Of a stretch of DNA of 34,783 bases, positions 7,699-15,854 are shown piece after piece. This DNA comes from Oscillospiraceae bacterium (lineage in GTDB: Bacteria > Bacillota > Clostridia > Oscillospirales > Ruminococcaceae). The notes under the pieces were generated by a model. It had not been told where the DNA came from, did no database searches, and saw only the letters and a program-made list of their open reading frames with translations. Position numbers and translations under genes: made by a program. How positions within the stretch are numbered: position 1 is the first letter of the stretch; each line of letters starts with the position of its first letter. The stretch covers positions 1-34,783 of the forward strand of contig JAFXZM010000019.1 of NCBI GenBank assembly GCA_017541275.1. Reading direction: 5' to 3'.

Positions 7699-8289
7699 CT
7701 ACAGAAACGGCGTTTTTGTATCAAAATCAACCGGCTCGGACTGCACCCATGCATTCCGGTCAAAGCAAAGAATGATCTTCTCGATCACCGTCAGGAGCTC
7801 GTTCATTTCCTCGGCACAGTTTGCGGTGCCGGAGGACTTGAAATGTGTGAACTGCATCCGGAACACGCTGTAATCCTCGCGGCCGTCCGGCGTTTCGCAT
7901 TCGCAGAATTCCGCGCCCCAGGCGTTATCGGACAAACGGTATCCCGGCCGGTATCCGCTTTCGATCTGCACGGTATAATTACCGACATAGTATTTCCATT
8001 TCCAGTGATTCTGAACGCTGCAGATCCGCTGCGCAATGTCGTTAAAATCTGTTTTCCGCATCGTGAAGATCTCCGCGTACTCCATAAAATCGACCGTGCG
8101 CGGCAGGATGATGCCTTCGCTTGCTTTTTCTTTTGTTTTTTTATGCTGCGCGACCCCAATAAAGATAAAAGAAGCAATGACGCCGATCGTCAGCAGAATA
8201 AACCATAACGGCCATTCATCTCCGCGAAAGGCGGAATACGGTCTGCGGTTCAGAGTAAGTGTGTATTGTAATACATTCACAGCAAACAT
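7699..8289 (-). CDS. Membrane protein of unknown function (196 aa)
   Basis: A 196-residue protein with one clear transmembrane segment at about 29-47 (WFILLTIGVIASFIFIGVA), then a basic KKTKEK stretch and a soluble domain of about 150 residues. The soluble part contains WKWKYYVGNYTVQIESGY (about 98-115) and ends in an amphipathic helix. I do not recognise the domain. The start at 8289 follows AAAAAAGGAGG. It is the first gene of a three-gene operon with the zinc-ribbon protein and the phospholipase-like protein, and it has its own extended -10 promoter. Positive-inside topology would place the soluble domain in the cytoplasm. Confidence 0.75.
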   Translation of the reverse strand: MFAVNVLQYTLTLNRRPYSAFRGDEWPLWFILLTIGVIASFIFIGVAQHKKTKEKASEGIILPRTVDFMEYAEIFTMRKTDFNDIAQRICSVQNHWKWKYYVGNYTVQIESGYRPGYRLSDNAWGAEFCECETPDGREDYSVFRMQFTHFKSSGTANCAEEMNELLTVIEKIILCFDRNAWVQSEPVDFDTKTPFL

Positions 8290-8322
8290 TGCACAATCCT
8301 CCTTTTTTCTGTGCCTGATATC

Positions 8323-8351
8323 ATTATACCACAGAAAAACGGTCTGCGCAA
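8323..8351 (-). promoter_or_regulatory. Promoter of the 8289-6004 operon
   Basis: On the minus strand, TGGTATAAT (8331-8323) is a perfect extended -10 box. TTGCGC (8351-8346) lies 17 bases upstream as a partial -35 box. The start codon at 8289 is about 33 bases from the -10 box, leaving a short leader with the AGGAGG site. The position separates this operon from the methyltransferase gene ending at 8376. Confidence 0.75.
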
Positions 8352-8375
8352 TACCCTTTCGGGTAATCGCTGTGA

Positions 8376-9026
8376 TTATTTCCGGCCCTCAACACAGATC
8401 CACGGCTTGCCGTCTTGACGCAGATGCACTGCCGTTTCCGCAAAGCCCGCCGCCGCAAACAGCGTTCGGAATGCCTCCGGCGTCGGGTTGAAAAGATTGT
8501 ATTTCCTTATGTTTTCACGCTCCTGCTCGCTGAGCTGCCCGCAGTCATATATATCCGCAATCAGCAGAAAACGGCCGCCGGGCTTCAGCACGCGCCGTAC
8601 CTCTGCCAGATTCTCTGCCGGTGACGGCCAGAAATAAAAGCTCTCGACCGTGATGATGCGGTCAAAGGTATCCTCTGCAAAGGGCAGCGCCTCGACGGAG
8701 GCCTCGATGATATCCATGCGCCCGGATGCGGCTGCCTCTGCATTGTATGCCAGCGCCGCTTCTACCGATACCGGCGAATAGTCCGCACCCGTCAGATGCC
8801 CCGCCGTGACGGTCTCTGCCATGCGGTGCAGTGCCGCTCCGCCGCCGCAGCCGATATCCAGTACATTGTGCGCAGGCTTCAGATCAAGAAAGCCAAGTCC
8901 CCATTCCGTGACTGCTGCATGGGATTCGTTCATGCGGCTGAGCATCAGCCGGCCGTATTCTCCCTCCGGTCTGCGCGGGTTGCCAAGCTCCGTGATATGC
9001 TCCGGCGCCGTCTGCTGCATACTCAT
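8376..9026 (-). CDS. Class I SAM-dependent methyltransferase
   Basis: A 216-residue Rossmann-fold methyltransferase of the UbiE/Methyltransf_11 type. Motif I (VLDIGCGGG) is at about 58-66, the acidic SAM-ribose position at GADYSP (about 80-85), ASVEALPF at about 108-115, and the post-motif III RRVLKPGGRFLLI at about 143-155. The first ATG (9032) lies one base from GGAGG and cannot use it. The ATG at 9026 is 7 bases away and is preferred. It is the last gene of the glycan cluster, starting 19 bases after the 800-residue glycosyltransferase. Sugar methylation is possible from context, but small-molecule methylation cannot be excluded. It is distinct from the methyltransferases at 17733 and inside 11960-14335. 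Confidence 0.82.
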   Translation of the reverse strand: MSMQQTAPEHITELGNPRRPEGEYGRLMLSRMNESHAAVTEWGLGFLDLKPAHNVLDIGCGGGAALHRMAETVTAGHLTGADYSPVSVEAALAYNAEAAASGRMDIIEASVEALPFAEDTFDRIITVESFYFWPSPAENLAEVRRVLKPGGRFLLIADIYDCGQLSEQERENIRKYNLFNPTPEAFRTLFAAAGFAETAVHLRQDGKPWICVEGRK

Positions 9027-9044
9027 TTTCATTCCTCCGTTCTG

Positions 9045-11447
9045 TTATGCCGTAATCACGGGAATCTCTGCGCGTGCTTCCCCGAATTCCAGCGTCAGCA
9101 GCCCGTGCAAAGGCATCGGCGGCAGCGCCAGCACCAGCTCCGGCTCGGTTCCCTCCGCCAGTCCGCAGAGCGCAAGCCGCTGCTCCGGTACGGCCTCTCC
9201 GCCGCCTGCCCTGACCCCATACACCAGCTCATGCTCCCGCTTCCTCACGGATTCATCCGTGCAGACGCGCAGACGCAGAACCGTATTCCGCGGCAGCTCC
9301 AGCAGTACCGGCACCGAAAATACCGCTTTGCCCTCCTGCTCCGTCAGCGTGATCTGCGGGAGCAGATGAAACCGGTTCAGCGAAAGCTCCGCAGAAAACC
9401 GCTGCTGCTGCTCTGCCGCATACTGCCTCCGCAGTGCGGCATTCCAGCGGGACTGCTTCTCGGCGCTGATCTCATAAAACCGCGCTGCATCGTATGTTTT
9501 CGGCAGCCCCTCAAAAATCTGCCCCCGCTCATACAGCACGTCATAGAAATTCTCAAATGCCGGTGTCCCCGGTTCGCACCAGAGCCGCCAATCACTGACC
9601 GTGCCCGGCCAGCAGGCGGTGCGGTAAGGCTGAACCGAAAAACAGTCTGCATGATATGCAATGCAGTAATTGAAATACGTGCTCCATTCGTCAAGACCCT
9701 GCGTCCGGATCTCCGGAAAGGCGCTGAGCAGCTCACAGTACAGCTTCCGGTCGATTGCCTGCGGCTGATGCGAGGAATATTGCAGCGCCGGCAAGCCCTG
9801 CTTTATCAGAAAATCCCGCGTCCGGAACATGCTCCGGTCATAAGACGTATAATTTCCCTGCGTTCCCTGCCATGCGCGGAGATCATAACAGACATACGCC
9901 TGATACCGGCCGTCCCGCAGGAAGAATTCCTCCGTCAGCGGGTACAGCGGACGGTAGTCGTCATCGGTCATGATGAATACACTGTCCAGCGGCGCTTTTT
10001 CCAGCATCAGGCAGCGCAGCAGAAAATTCCGCTCGGTATGATCCGCCGGGAGCGGCTGCCCTTCCAGCAGCTCCTCATCCGTGCAGAAGCGCAGCTTCAT
10101 CCGGCCGTGCCATGCCTCCGATAGTGCCTGCACGTTTTTCGCCGGACAGCAGACCAGCAGCTCCTCTATAAACGGCATGCAGGCATCCAGAAAGGGCAGC
10201 GTCCGCAGCAGATCGTCATTCCGTGCGGTCAGTACCGCCATCTGCCGGATATGCACCTCCGCCGGAACATTCCCTGCCTTTTTGCTGCATTTCTGCAATA
10301 CCTGCGACATTTCTGACGCGGTCTCATCCCATGTGCGCGGCCGGTAGGCACGGAGCCTCGCCCGCTTTTCGGCATACGCCGCCGGATCATCCAGCAGCGC
10401 TCTGACCGCTTTCACCAGCGATTCTACGCTCGTATTGTCAAAATAATCGGCGTATTCGCCGCCGACCTCGTGCAGCACAGGCAGATCGGATGCCAAAACC
10501 GGCGTGCCGTGCAGAAATGCCTCGACAACCGGCAGCCCGAAGCCCTCATTTTTTGTCGGGAATGCAACGCAGAGTGCATGTGCATACAGCTCTGCGACCG
10601 TTGCATCGTTCGGGGATTCCGCAAAGAAGAACCGTGTGCCGTTCAGCGGATGCGATGCCATTTTCTTCGCGAAGGCATCCATATTCCAGCCGATGCGCCC
10701 CGCAAATACAACCGATACATCCAGCGCCGCTAGCTGCTCCGCTGCATCCAGCAGCAGGGCATGATTCTTGCGCGGCTCAACCGTCCCGACCATCAGCACA
10801 TACCGGTGCTCCGGCAGCTTCGCCAGCAGCGCCGCATCCGGCTCCTCTGCGGATTTCGCGGCTGCGGCAAAGTCCGCACCCAGCGGAACAACCGTACACG
10901 CCGGCGCCGGTACGCCAAGCTCCCGGCACAGCCCGTGCAGCGCCGTCCGCGTCGCCTCTGCATTGCAGATCAGACGGTCTGCGGATCGCAGCACCGCATG
11001 CACCCAGAGCAAAAACTGCTGCATCGTCTGCGCGTGAAAATACTGCGGCTCTGTGACCGGAATCAGATCGTAAAGCTGCGACACGACCGTCACGCCCCGG
11101 CTCTTCAGCAGCGGAAACAGCCAGCCGCGCTGCATCGGCATATTCCACGCACTGTCCAGATCGAAAAATACTGCATCGGTCGGGATCTCCTGCGGCGTCA
11201 GCAGGCGCGGCGCTTCATCCTGAAACAGCGATGCCGCTCCGTCCCGGTATTTTGCCAGAAAGCCCGCCTCCGGAATCACACGCCATGTTCCGTGCGTGCC
11301 CGAATCGCTCAGCAGCGTGACCTCCAGTGCCGGATCCTTCAGAAAACGCAGTATAATCTCCTTCGCTACACGCTGGATGCCGGTCGTGAATTTCGTCAGG
11401 CAGAGGCGCGATACATCAACATATACACGGGTCTTTGACTGCTGCAT
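9045..11447 (-). CDS. Two-domain glycosyltransferase (GT4 plus Stealth/GT-A-like)
   Basis: An 800-residue cytoplasmic protein. Residues 1-390 form a GT-B, GT4-type glycosyltransferase. It has a TGIQRVAKE start region, VGTVEPRKNH at about 220-229, and the catalytic-type EX7E motif E301...E309 (EGFGLPVVE). Residues about 402-650 are a second domain. It has ITDDDY-like acidic residues D495-D497, SSHQPQAIDRK at about 558-568 and LDEWSTYFNY at about 585-594. This order recalls Stealth-type sugar-phosphate transferases or a GT-A fold, but the match is loose. Residues about 690-800 are beta-rich. The start codon at 11447 is 6 bases after the previous stop, whose last codons hold its ribosome-binding site (AAAGGAG). 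It probably adds more than one sugar to the exported polymer. Confidence 0.78.
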   Translation of the reverse strand: MQQSKTRVYVDVSRLCLTKFTTGIQRVAKEIILRFLKDPALEVTLLSDSGTHGTWRVIPEAGFLAKYRDGAASLFQDEAPRLLTPQEIPTDAVFFDLDSAWNMPMQRGWLFPLLKSRGVTVVSQLYDLIPVTEPQYFHAQTMQQFLLWVHAVLRSADRLICNAEATRTALHGLCRELGVPAPACTVVPLGADFAAAAKSAEEPDAALLAKLPEHRYVLMVGTVEPRKNHALLLDAAEQLAALDVSVVFAGRIGWNMDAFAKKMASHPLNGTRFFFAESPNDATVAELYAHALCVAFPTKNEGFGLPVVEAFLHGTPVLASDLPVLHEVGGEYADYFDNTSVESLVKAVRALLDDPAAYAEKRARLRAYRPRTWDETASEMSQVLQKCSKKAGNVPAEVHIRQMAVLTARNDDLLRTLPFLDACMPFIEELLVCCPAKNVQALSEAWHGRMKLRFCTDEELLEGQPLPADHTERNFLLRCLMLEKAPLDSVFIMTDDDYRPLYPLTEEFFLRDGRYQAYVCYDLRAWQGTQGNYTSYDRSMFRTRDFLIKQGLPALQYSSHQPQAIDRKLYCELLSAFPEIRTQGLDEWSTYFNYCIAYHADCFSVQPYRTACWPGTVSDWRLWCEPGTPAFENFYDVLYERGQIFEGLPKTYDAARFYEISAEKQSRWNAALRRQYAAEQQQRFSAELSLNRFHLLPQITLTEQEGKAVFSVPVLLELPRNTVLRLRVCTDESVRKREHELVYGVRAGGGEAVPEQRLALCGLAEGTEPELVLALPPMPLHGLLTLEFGEARAEIPVITA

Positions 11448-11453
11448 GCCGCC

Positions 11454-11933
11454 TCACTCCTTTCCCGCCAGCTTCTTCGCCAGCCTTTTCATCGGCCCGG
11501 GCATCCTCCGGTAAATGCGCAAAAGACGCTCCGGCATCGGCTGCGCCGCAACCTGCACCCGTACCCCTGCATCGGCATCCGTCAGCGGGAGCGGACAGCC
11601 CGTCAGCGGGCGCGAAAACATGTGGGCGGTGTATTCCTGCGAATGCAGAACCGAACGCAGCACTGCCGTCTGAAACTGCGGCCGCGGCAGGTCATACCGC
11701 CGGCTCCATGCTGCCCTTGTCTCTGCATCGACCGGCCGCTCCAGCAGCAGCAGAAATGCTGCCTCCAGAAAATCGGCATTCTCAAGACCCGCCAGCAGCG
11801 GATACCGCACCTGCTCCGGCTCTGCCTGCGACAGCACCGTGAATACCGCCGCAGAACAGGGCATCTCTGAACCCGCTGCGGCCATCCGCCGCGCTGCAAT
11901 CGCATACAGTGCGCCGGCTGTGTTCTGCTTCAT
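11454..11933 (-). CDS. Small DUF4214-like protein of the glycan cluster
   Basis: A 159-residue protein. Residues about 50-108 (ADFLEAAFLLLLERPVDAET, then QTAVLRSVLHSQEY) follow the pattern of DUF4214 repeats, in which a helix with LxRxxD precedes a helix ending in SxE. These repeats are often found attached to or beside glycosyltransferases. The C-terminal 30 residues are basic and proline/arginine-rich. I chose 11933 because the open frame upstream (to 11987) overlaps the preceding gene and lacks a better site; GGAAGG is in range. It is coupled to the 800-residue glycosyltransferase downstream. A scaffold or accessory role is inference. Confidence 0.6.
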   Translation of the reverse strand: MKQNTAGALYAIAARRMAAAGSEMPCSAAVFTVLSQAEPEQVRYPLLAGLENADFLEAAFLLLLERPVDAETRAAWSRRYDLPRPQFQTAVLRSVLHSQEYTAHMFSRPLTGCPLPLTDADAGVRVQVAAQPMPERLLRIYRRMPGPMKRLAKKLAGKE

Positions 11934-11959
11934 CGTTTCATCACGCCTTCCGTTATGTG

Positions 11960-14335
11960 TCAGTCTTTCTGCACGCAGGCAGTCCATGTCATCGGCTCAC
12001 TGCGGTATTCCGCAGGCAGCGGGTACAAGCCCTGCCCGACCGGAACCAGCGCCGTCAGCCGCAGACCGTTTGCCGCAAGCTCCTCCCGCAGCGTTTCCTT
12101 TGTCCAGAAAATATCGTAGATCGGATAATTTCCCCAGCCGTTCCGCGCACGGTGCGGCAGCTCGAAATTCCGGTTCGGTACATCAAACAGCAGCACACCG
12201 CCCTCCCGCAGCGCGTTCCGCAGCAGCGCCCAGAGCTTTTTCCGTGTGCCGTATTCATAATGCCGCAGGAACCGGAACACCGTGATCACATCAAACTTTC
12301 CCAGTATGCCGCCGCTGAGCAGGTCGGATTCCCGCAGCATGATCTCCGCATCCGGAAAGCGCCGCCGCAGTGCGCGCAGCATCGCCGGAGAGGCATCATA
12401 GGCACTGCATTTTCCGAACGGCAGCAGCTCCCCCAGTATGCGCCCCGTTCCGCTCGCGATATCCAGCAGCGTCAGGTCATTCCGGCTGCCGAAGAAATGC
12501 CGCAGCAGGCCGCGCACGCTCCCGCGCTCCATTATGTCAAAGCAGTTCTGCGGATAAACCGAAAATCGCTCCTCGGCATAGCCGTCCGCGACCTCCTGCC
12601 GCTGATAATATGCCTTCAGCGCTGCGGCACCCTTGACCAGATGCCGCTTTTCCAGCTTGAGCTGCCGGTTCCATTCATACAGCGTATGGACAGGCTCCGG
12701 AATCGCCGCCGCGATGATCTCCTCTGCCTCATGCACAAAGCCCGCCGCAGCGGTCAGCGCGTGCAGCCGGTTCTGCCGCCATGCCGCCGAAAATGCCGGA
12801 TACTGTGCCCGGACGGTTTTCAGCGCGGCTGTCAGTGCGGCGGCATCTGTGCCGTCTGCCGTCACGCCCATGCCGCAGGACGCAATCAGCTCCGAAATTC
12901 CCGACGCCGGCGACGCGGCTGCCGGTATGCCGAGCTGCATCGCTTCCAGTGCCGAAAGCGGACAGGCATGGTTATAATCTGCATCCGCATACGGAATCAG
13001 GACACAGTCAATTTCACTGTAAAATGCTGCCATGTCGCATTTGCCCGTGCGCAACTCGCAGTTTGCCGCTGTCTTCAGCACCTCCGGTACATGCACGTTC
13101 GTTTCATCCCGCCAGAGCACGATAAACCGCATGTCCGGATTCATCCGCACTGCTTCGCACAGTGCAGGAATGCCGCGGGATTCCGCCTGCTGCACCTCCA
13201 TCGGGGAGGACGCAAAGCCGACTGTGAACCGCTGCGGGTCAAATGCGCGCGGGGCTCGGTGCAGCACCGGCCGCGACGGGTCAATATACGGATACATCAC
13301 ACGCGGCCGCCGGAAGCCGTGCGATTCCAGCGTATCGGCGGCCTGTGCGGATGCGGTGTAATACCGGTGCAGGCCGTAGTCATTCAGATGCAGAAGCTCC
13401 TGCATGCGGCTGCCGCCAAGCCCCTGCGCGGGATTCTGCCCGCTGAGCCGCACGATCGCATTGCGCAGCAGCAGACAGTTATTCCCTGCCGTCAGCAGCT
13501 CCGGTGTGCTCTCGCAGATCACCAGCAGTGCCGGCTCATTGCGCGTGACCCATTCGCCCAGACGGTTCTCCGGCACCTTGCAGATATCACCCGCCTGCGT
13601 CACCTGACCGCCTGCCGGCTCGACCGATACCAGTACCGCCGGATACCGGCTCGCATGCCGCAGAAGCTGAAATAGATCATATGCCTCGTTGCGGATCGCC
13701 TCCATGCCCGCTGCGCTGCCGTAGCTCCGGCAGAGCACTGCAATCGGGCGCGCGCGCTCCGCTCCGACCTGCCGGCTCAGAAGCTCCTGAAGTGCGCGGT
13801 CATACTGTGTCTCCAATGCAGAAAGCGCTGCCTCCGAAGCGGCGGAATCCTCCGCCTTCTGTACTGCGTGAAATTCGCGGAACAGCGCCTCCGTTCCCAG
13901 CGCGGGCAGCTCTGTCAGCGGCTCTGTGCCCGCCTGCGTCCGGCTCTCCGGCGATGCCGCCGACAGCGTGCTGTCCAGCTCTGCCGTGAGCTGCTCCAGC
14001 GCCGCCTCCTGCTCCGCACGGCTAAGGCTCAGCGATTGCCGGTGCTCCTGCTTCAGCGTTGTCAGCTCCCGCACCGTCTGCTTCGTCAACTGCGCTACCT
14101 GCGCCTGCATCTCCGTCATCTGATCGACCAGCACGTTCATGACCTCAACCGCTGCCGCATTATAGCTGTTCTGCGCGGTGCCGAACGGCTGCACGTACCA
14201 CTCCGTATGCTTTTTGCCCATGCGCTGAAGCATCCCCGGCTTGTCATAGGGCGGAAGCTCCGAAAAGCTCGTTTTCAGCTTGTTCATCAGCTCCAGATTT
14301 CGCCGGATCCATTTCATGTCATCCTTCTGACTCAT
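11960..14335 (-). CDS. Coiled-coil / glycosyltransferase / methyltransferase fusion
   Basis: A 791-residue three-part protein. Residues about 55-120 are heptad-rich coiled coil (VEVMNVLVDQMTEMQAQVAQ, then QEAALEQLTAEL), with more helix at 150-190. Residues about 195-520 are a GT-B/GT4-like glycosyltransferase. The usual EX7E motif is altered: E464 is present (PLSALEAMQLG) but the first position is H456. Residues about 585-791 are a class I methyltransferase with LLDIASGTG at 623-631 and FDVITVFRFLRHYEYG at about 681-696. The ATG at 14335 follows AAAGGGGG; the frame further upstream is non-coding. By analogy with WbdD (methyltransferase plus coiled coil) and WsaE (methyltransferase plus rhamnosyltransferases), it may add a terminal sugar and a methyl cap that sets chain length. 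That role is inference. Confidence 0.8.
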   Translation of the reverse strand: MSQKDDMKWIRRNLELMNKLKTSFSELPPYDKPGMLQRMGKKHTEWYVQPFGTAQNSYNAAAVEVMNVLVDQMTEMQAQVAQLTKQTVRELTTLKQEHRQSLSLSRAEQEAALEQLTAELDSTLSAASPESRTQAGTEPLTELPALGTEALFREFHAVQKAEDSAASEAALSALETQYDRALQELLSRQVGAERARPIAVLCRSYGSAAGMEAIRNEAYDLFQLLRHASRYPAVLVSVEPAGGQVTQAGDICKVPENRLGEWVTRNEPALLVICESTPELLTAGNNCLLLRNAIVRLSGQNPAQGLGGSRMQELLHLNDYGLHRYYTASAQAADTLESHGFRRPRVMYPYIDPSRPVLHRAPRAFDPQRFTVGFASSPMEVQQAESRGIPALCEAVRMNPDMRFIVLWRDETNVHVPEVLKTAANCELRTGKCDMAAFYSEIDCVLIPYADADYNHACPLSALEAMQLGIPAAASPASGISELIASCGMGVTADGTDAAALTAALKTVRAQYPAFSAAWRQNRLHALTAAAGFVHEAEEIIAAAIPEPVHTLYEWNRQLKLEKRHLVKGAAALKAYYQRQEVADGYAEERFSVYPQNCFDIMERGSVRGLLRHFFGSRNDLTLLDIASGTGRILGELLPFGKCSAYDASPAMLRALRRRFPDAEIMLRESDLLSGGILGKFDVITVFRFLRHYEYGTRKKLWALLRNALREGGVLLFDVPNRNFELPHRARNGWGNYPIYDIFWTKETLREELAANGLRLTALVPVGQGLYPLPAEYRSEPMTWTACVQKD

Positions 14336-14361
14336 GTTTAACGCCCCCTTTGCGTCTTTTT

Positions 14362-14655
14362 TTACGATTGAACGGTATTGCGCCGGCTTTTCCGTTTCCT
14401 GTGTCTGTCTCCTGCTGCGAATGCAAGAAACAGAACAAGCGCCGGAAGTCCGATACATGAGGCAAATATGCCCTTTCGCGATCTCACTGTCTGTCGGAAT
14501 GTGAACAGAACTGTCGGCATGGAAGCTCCGCCGATGATCGGCTTGGAATATGCCTGAATCAGTGAATAACCGATCAGTAATAACAGATATATTATAAATA
14601 CTGCAAGACACAGATATTTCATCCGCTTGCCGTTCTTTTTTTCTTCCCTTTTCAT
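14362..14655 (-). CDS. Small two-helix membrane protein
   Basis: A 97-residue protein with two hydrophobic helices (about 14-35, LCLAVFIIYLLLLIGYSLI, and about 65-84, FASCIGLPALVLFLAFAAG) and very basic ends (KREEKKNGKRMK; RHRKRKSRR). Both termini are predicted to be cytoplasmic. Its ATG overlaps the stop codon of wzt (ATGA), so it is translationally coupled to the exporter ATPase. An earlier ATG at 14670 lies inside wzt and is less likely. I do not recognise a family. An accessory subunit of the Wzm/Wzt exporter is one possibility, from context only. Confidence 0.65.
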   Translation of the reverse strand: MKREEKKNGKRMKYLCLAVFIIYLLLLIGYSLIQAYSKPIIGGASMPTVLFTFRQTVRSRKGIFASCIGLPALVLFLAFAAGDRHRKRKSRRNTVQS

Positions 14656-15845
14656 TGCAGCCCTTCCCATGTGTGGCAGATGCGCGCGACGCCGGTTTCG
14701 TCGATCGTGTTGTATACCGTGAACTGCACCGCCTTTGCTGCATAATCATATGCAAACATATCCCTGCGGCGCAGTGCGGCATCAAACCAGTACCGCCCTG
14801 CAATCAGATTCACGGCGGTGAATTTGCAGCGGAGCTCCCCCGATGCCGCCGGCTTCAGATACGGCAGATGCTCCCGCTCCGTGTTCGTGCCGTAGCAGAG
14901 CACATTGTCTGCACGGTAAAGCGCCAGCCCGACCAAAACCGGCTCCGCTGCCTCCGGCTCTGCTTCATACCGCAGCACCAGCTCTGCGGCTTCGCCCGTG
15001 CAGAGGCGGTCGATCCGCTCGCCCGCTCCGTTTTCCAGATAAATCTCCGTAAAATGCACCGGCGATTCCGTTTTTTCCTCTGCCGCGGTCTGTGCCGGTG
15101 CCGCCGCGGGCTTCCGCTGCTGCCCCATGAATGCCATATATTCCGGATGCACCTCGTTCGGTGCGCCCTCTGCCCGGATACGGCCGCCGTCCAGCCAGAC
15201 CGTGCGGTCGCAGATGCGCTCTAACTGCGCCAGACTGTGCGACACAATCACGACCGTTGTGCCGGCTGCCTTGATCTCCATGAGCCGGTCAAAGCATTTC
15301 GCCTGAAACGCCGCATCGCCGACTGCGAGAATCTCGTCGATCAGCAGGATATCGGCGCTGACATGAATCGCTACCGAAAACGCAAGCCGCATATACATGC
15401 CCGATGAATAGGTGCGGACAGGCTCGTCCAGATACGGCTCCAGCTCCGAAAATGCGATGATCTCATCCATGCGCGCTTCGATCTCCCGGCGCGTCAGGCC
15501 GAAAATTGAGGCGTTCGTGTATATGTTTTCACGGCCCGTCATATCCGGGTGAAAGCCCGCGCCCAGCTCGATCAGCGAGCTGACCCGGCCGCTGCATGTG
15601 ACACTGCCTGCATCCGGATACAGAATACGGCTGATGAGCTTTAACAGCGTCGATTTGCCGCAGCCGTTTTTGCCGATCAGGCCCACTGCTTCCCCCTGCT
15701 TTACGGTCAGCGTGACGCCGTCCAGCACGGTGCGCTGCTCGTACCGCCGACGCTTCGGCGACAGTACCCTGTCCTTCAGTCCGCTGCCGCGGTCGCTGTA
15801 AATGCGGAAGCTCTTTTTCAGGTCTTGAATTTCGATCGCGGACAA
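14652..15845 (-). CDS. wzt: Polysaccharide ABC exporter ATPase, Wzt type
   Basis: A protein of about 397 residues. The nucleotide-binding domain (1-240) has Walker A GLIGKNGCGKST at about 55-66, the YSSGM signature at about 146-150, Walker B DILLIDE at about 165-171 and the H-loop VIVSHS. Residues about 265-397 are a beta-rich extension like the Wzt C-terminal domain, which in E. coli O8/O9a binds the modified end of the finished polymer. Start choice: GTG at 15854 overlaps the GGGAGG site, while TTG at 15845 lies 8 bases from it, so TTG is preferred; no in-frame ATG fits. It pairs with wzm upstream and overlaps the small membrane protein downstream. It powers export of a lipid-linked glycan across the inner membrane. 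Confidence 0.9.
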   Translation of the reverse strand: MSAIEIQDLKKSFRIYSDRGSGLKDRVLSPKRRRYEQRTVLDGVTLTVKQGEAVGLIGKNGCGKSTLLKLISRILYPDAGSVTCSGRVSSLIELGAGFHPDMTGRENIYTNASIFGLTRREIEARMDEIIAFSELEPYLDEPVRTYSSGMYMRLAFSVAIHVSADILLIDEILAVGDAAFQAKCFDRLMEIKAAGTTVVIVSHSLAQLERICDRTVWLDGGRIRAEGAPNEVHPEYMAFMGQQRKPAAAPAQTAAEEKTESPVHFTEIYLENGAGERIDRLCTGEAAELVLRYEAEPEAAEPVLVGLALYRADNVLCYGTNTEREHLPYLKPAASGELRCKFTAVNLIAGRYWFDAALRRRDMFAYDYAAKAVQFTVYNTIDETGVARICHTWEGLQ

Positions 15846-15854
15846 CGCATTCAC

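Noticed and set aside
8796-10124. 442-codon open frame on the plus strand
   Set aside because: It is the antisense of the methyltransferase and the 800-residue transferase; Arg/Gln/Cys-rich without motifs.
11909-13675. 588-codon open frame on the plus strand
   Set aside because: It is the antisense of the glycosyltransferase/methyltransferase gene, with composition unlike a real protein and no ribosome-binding site.
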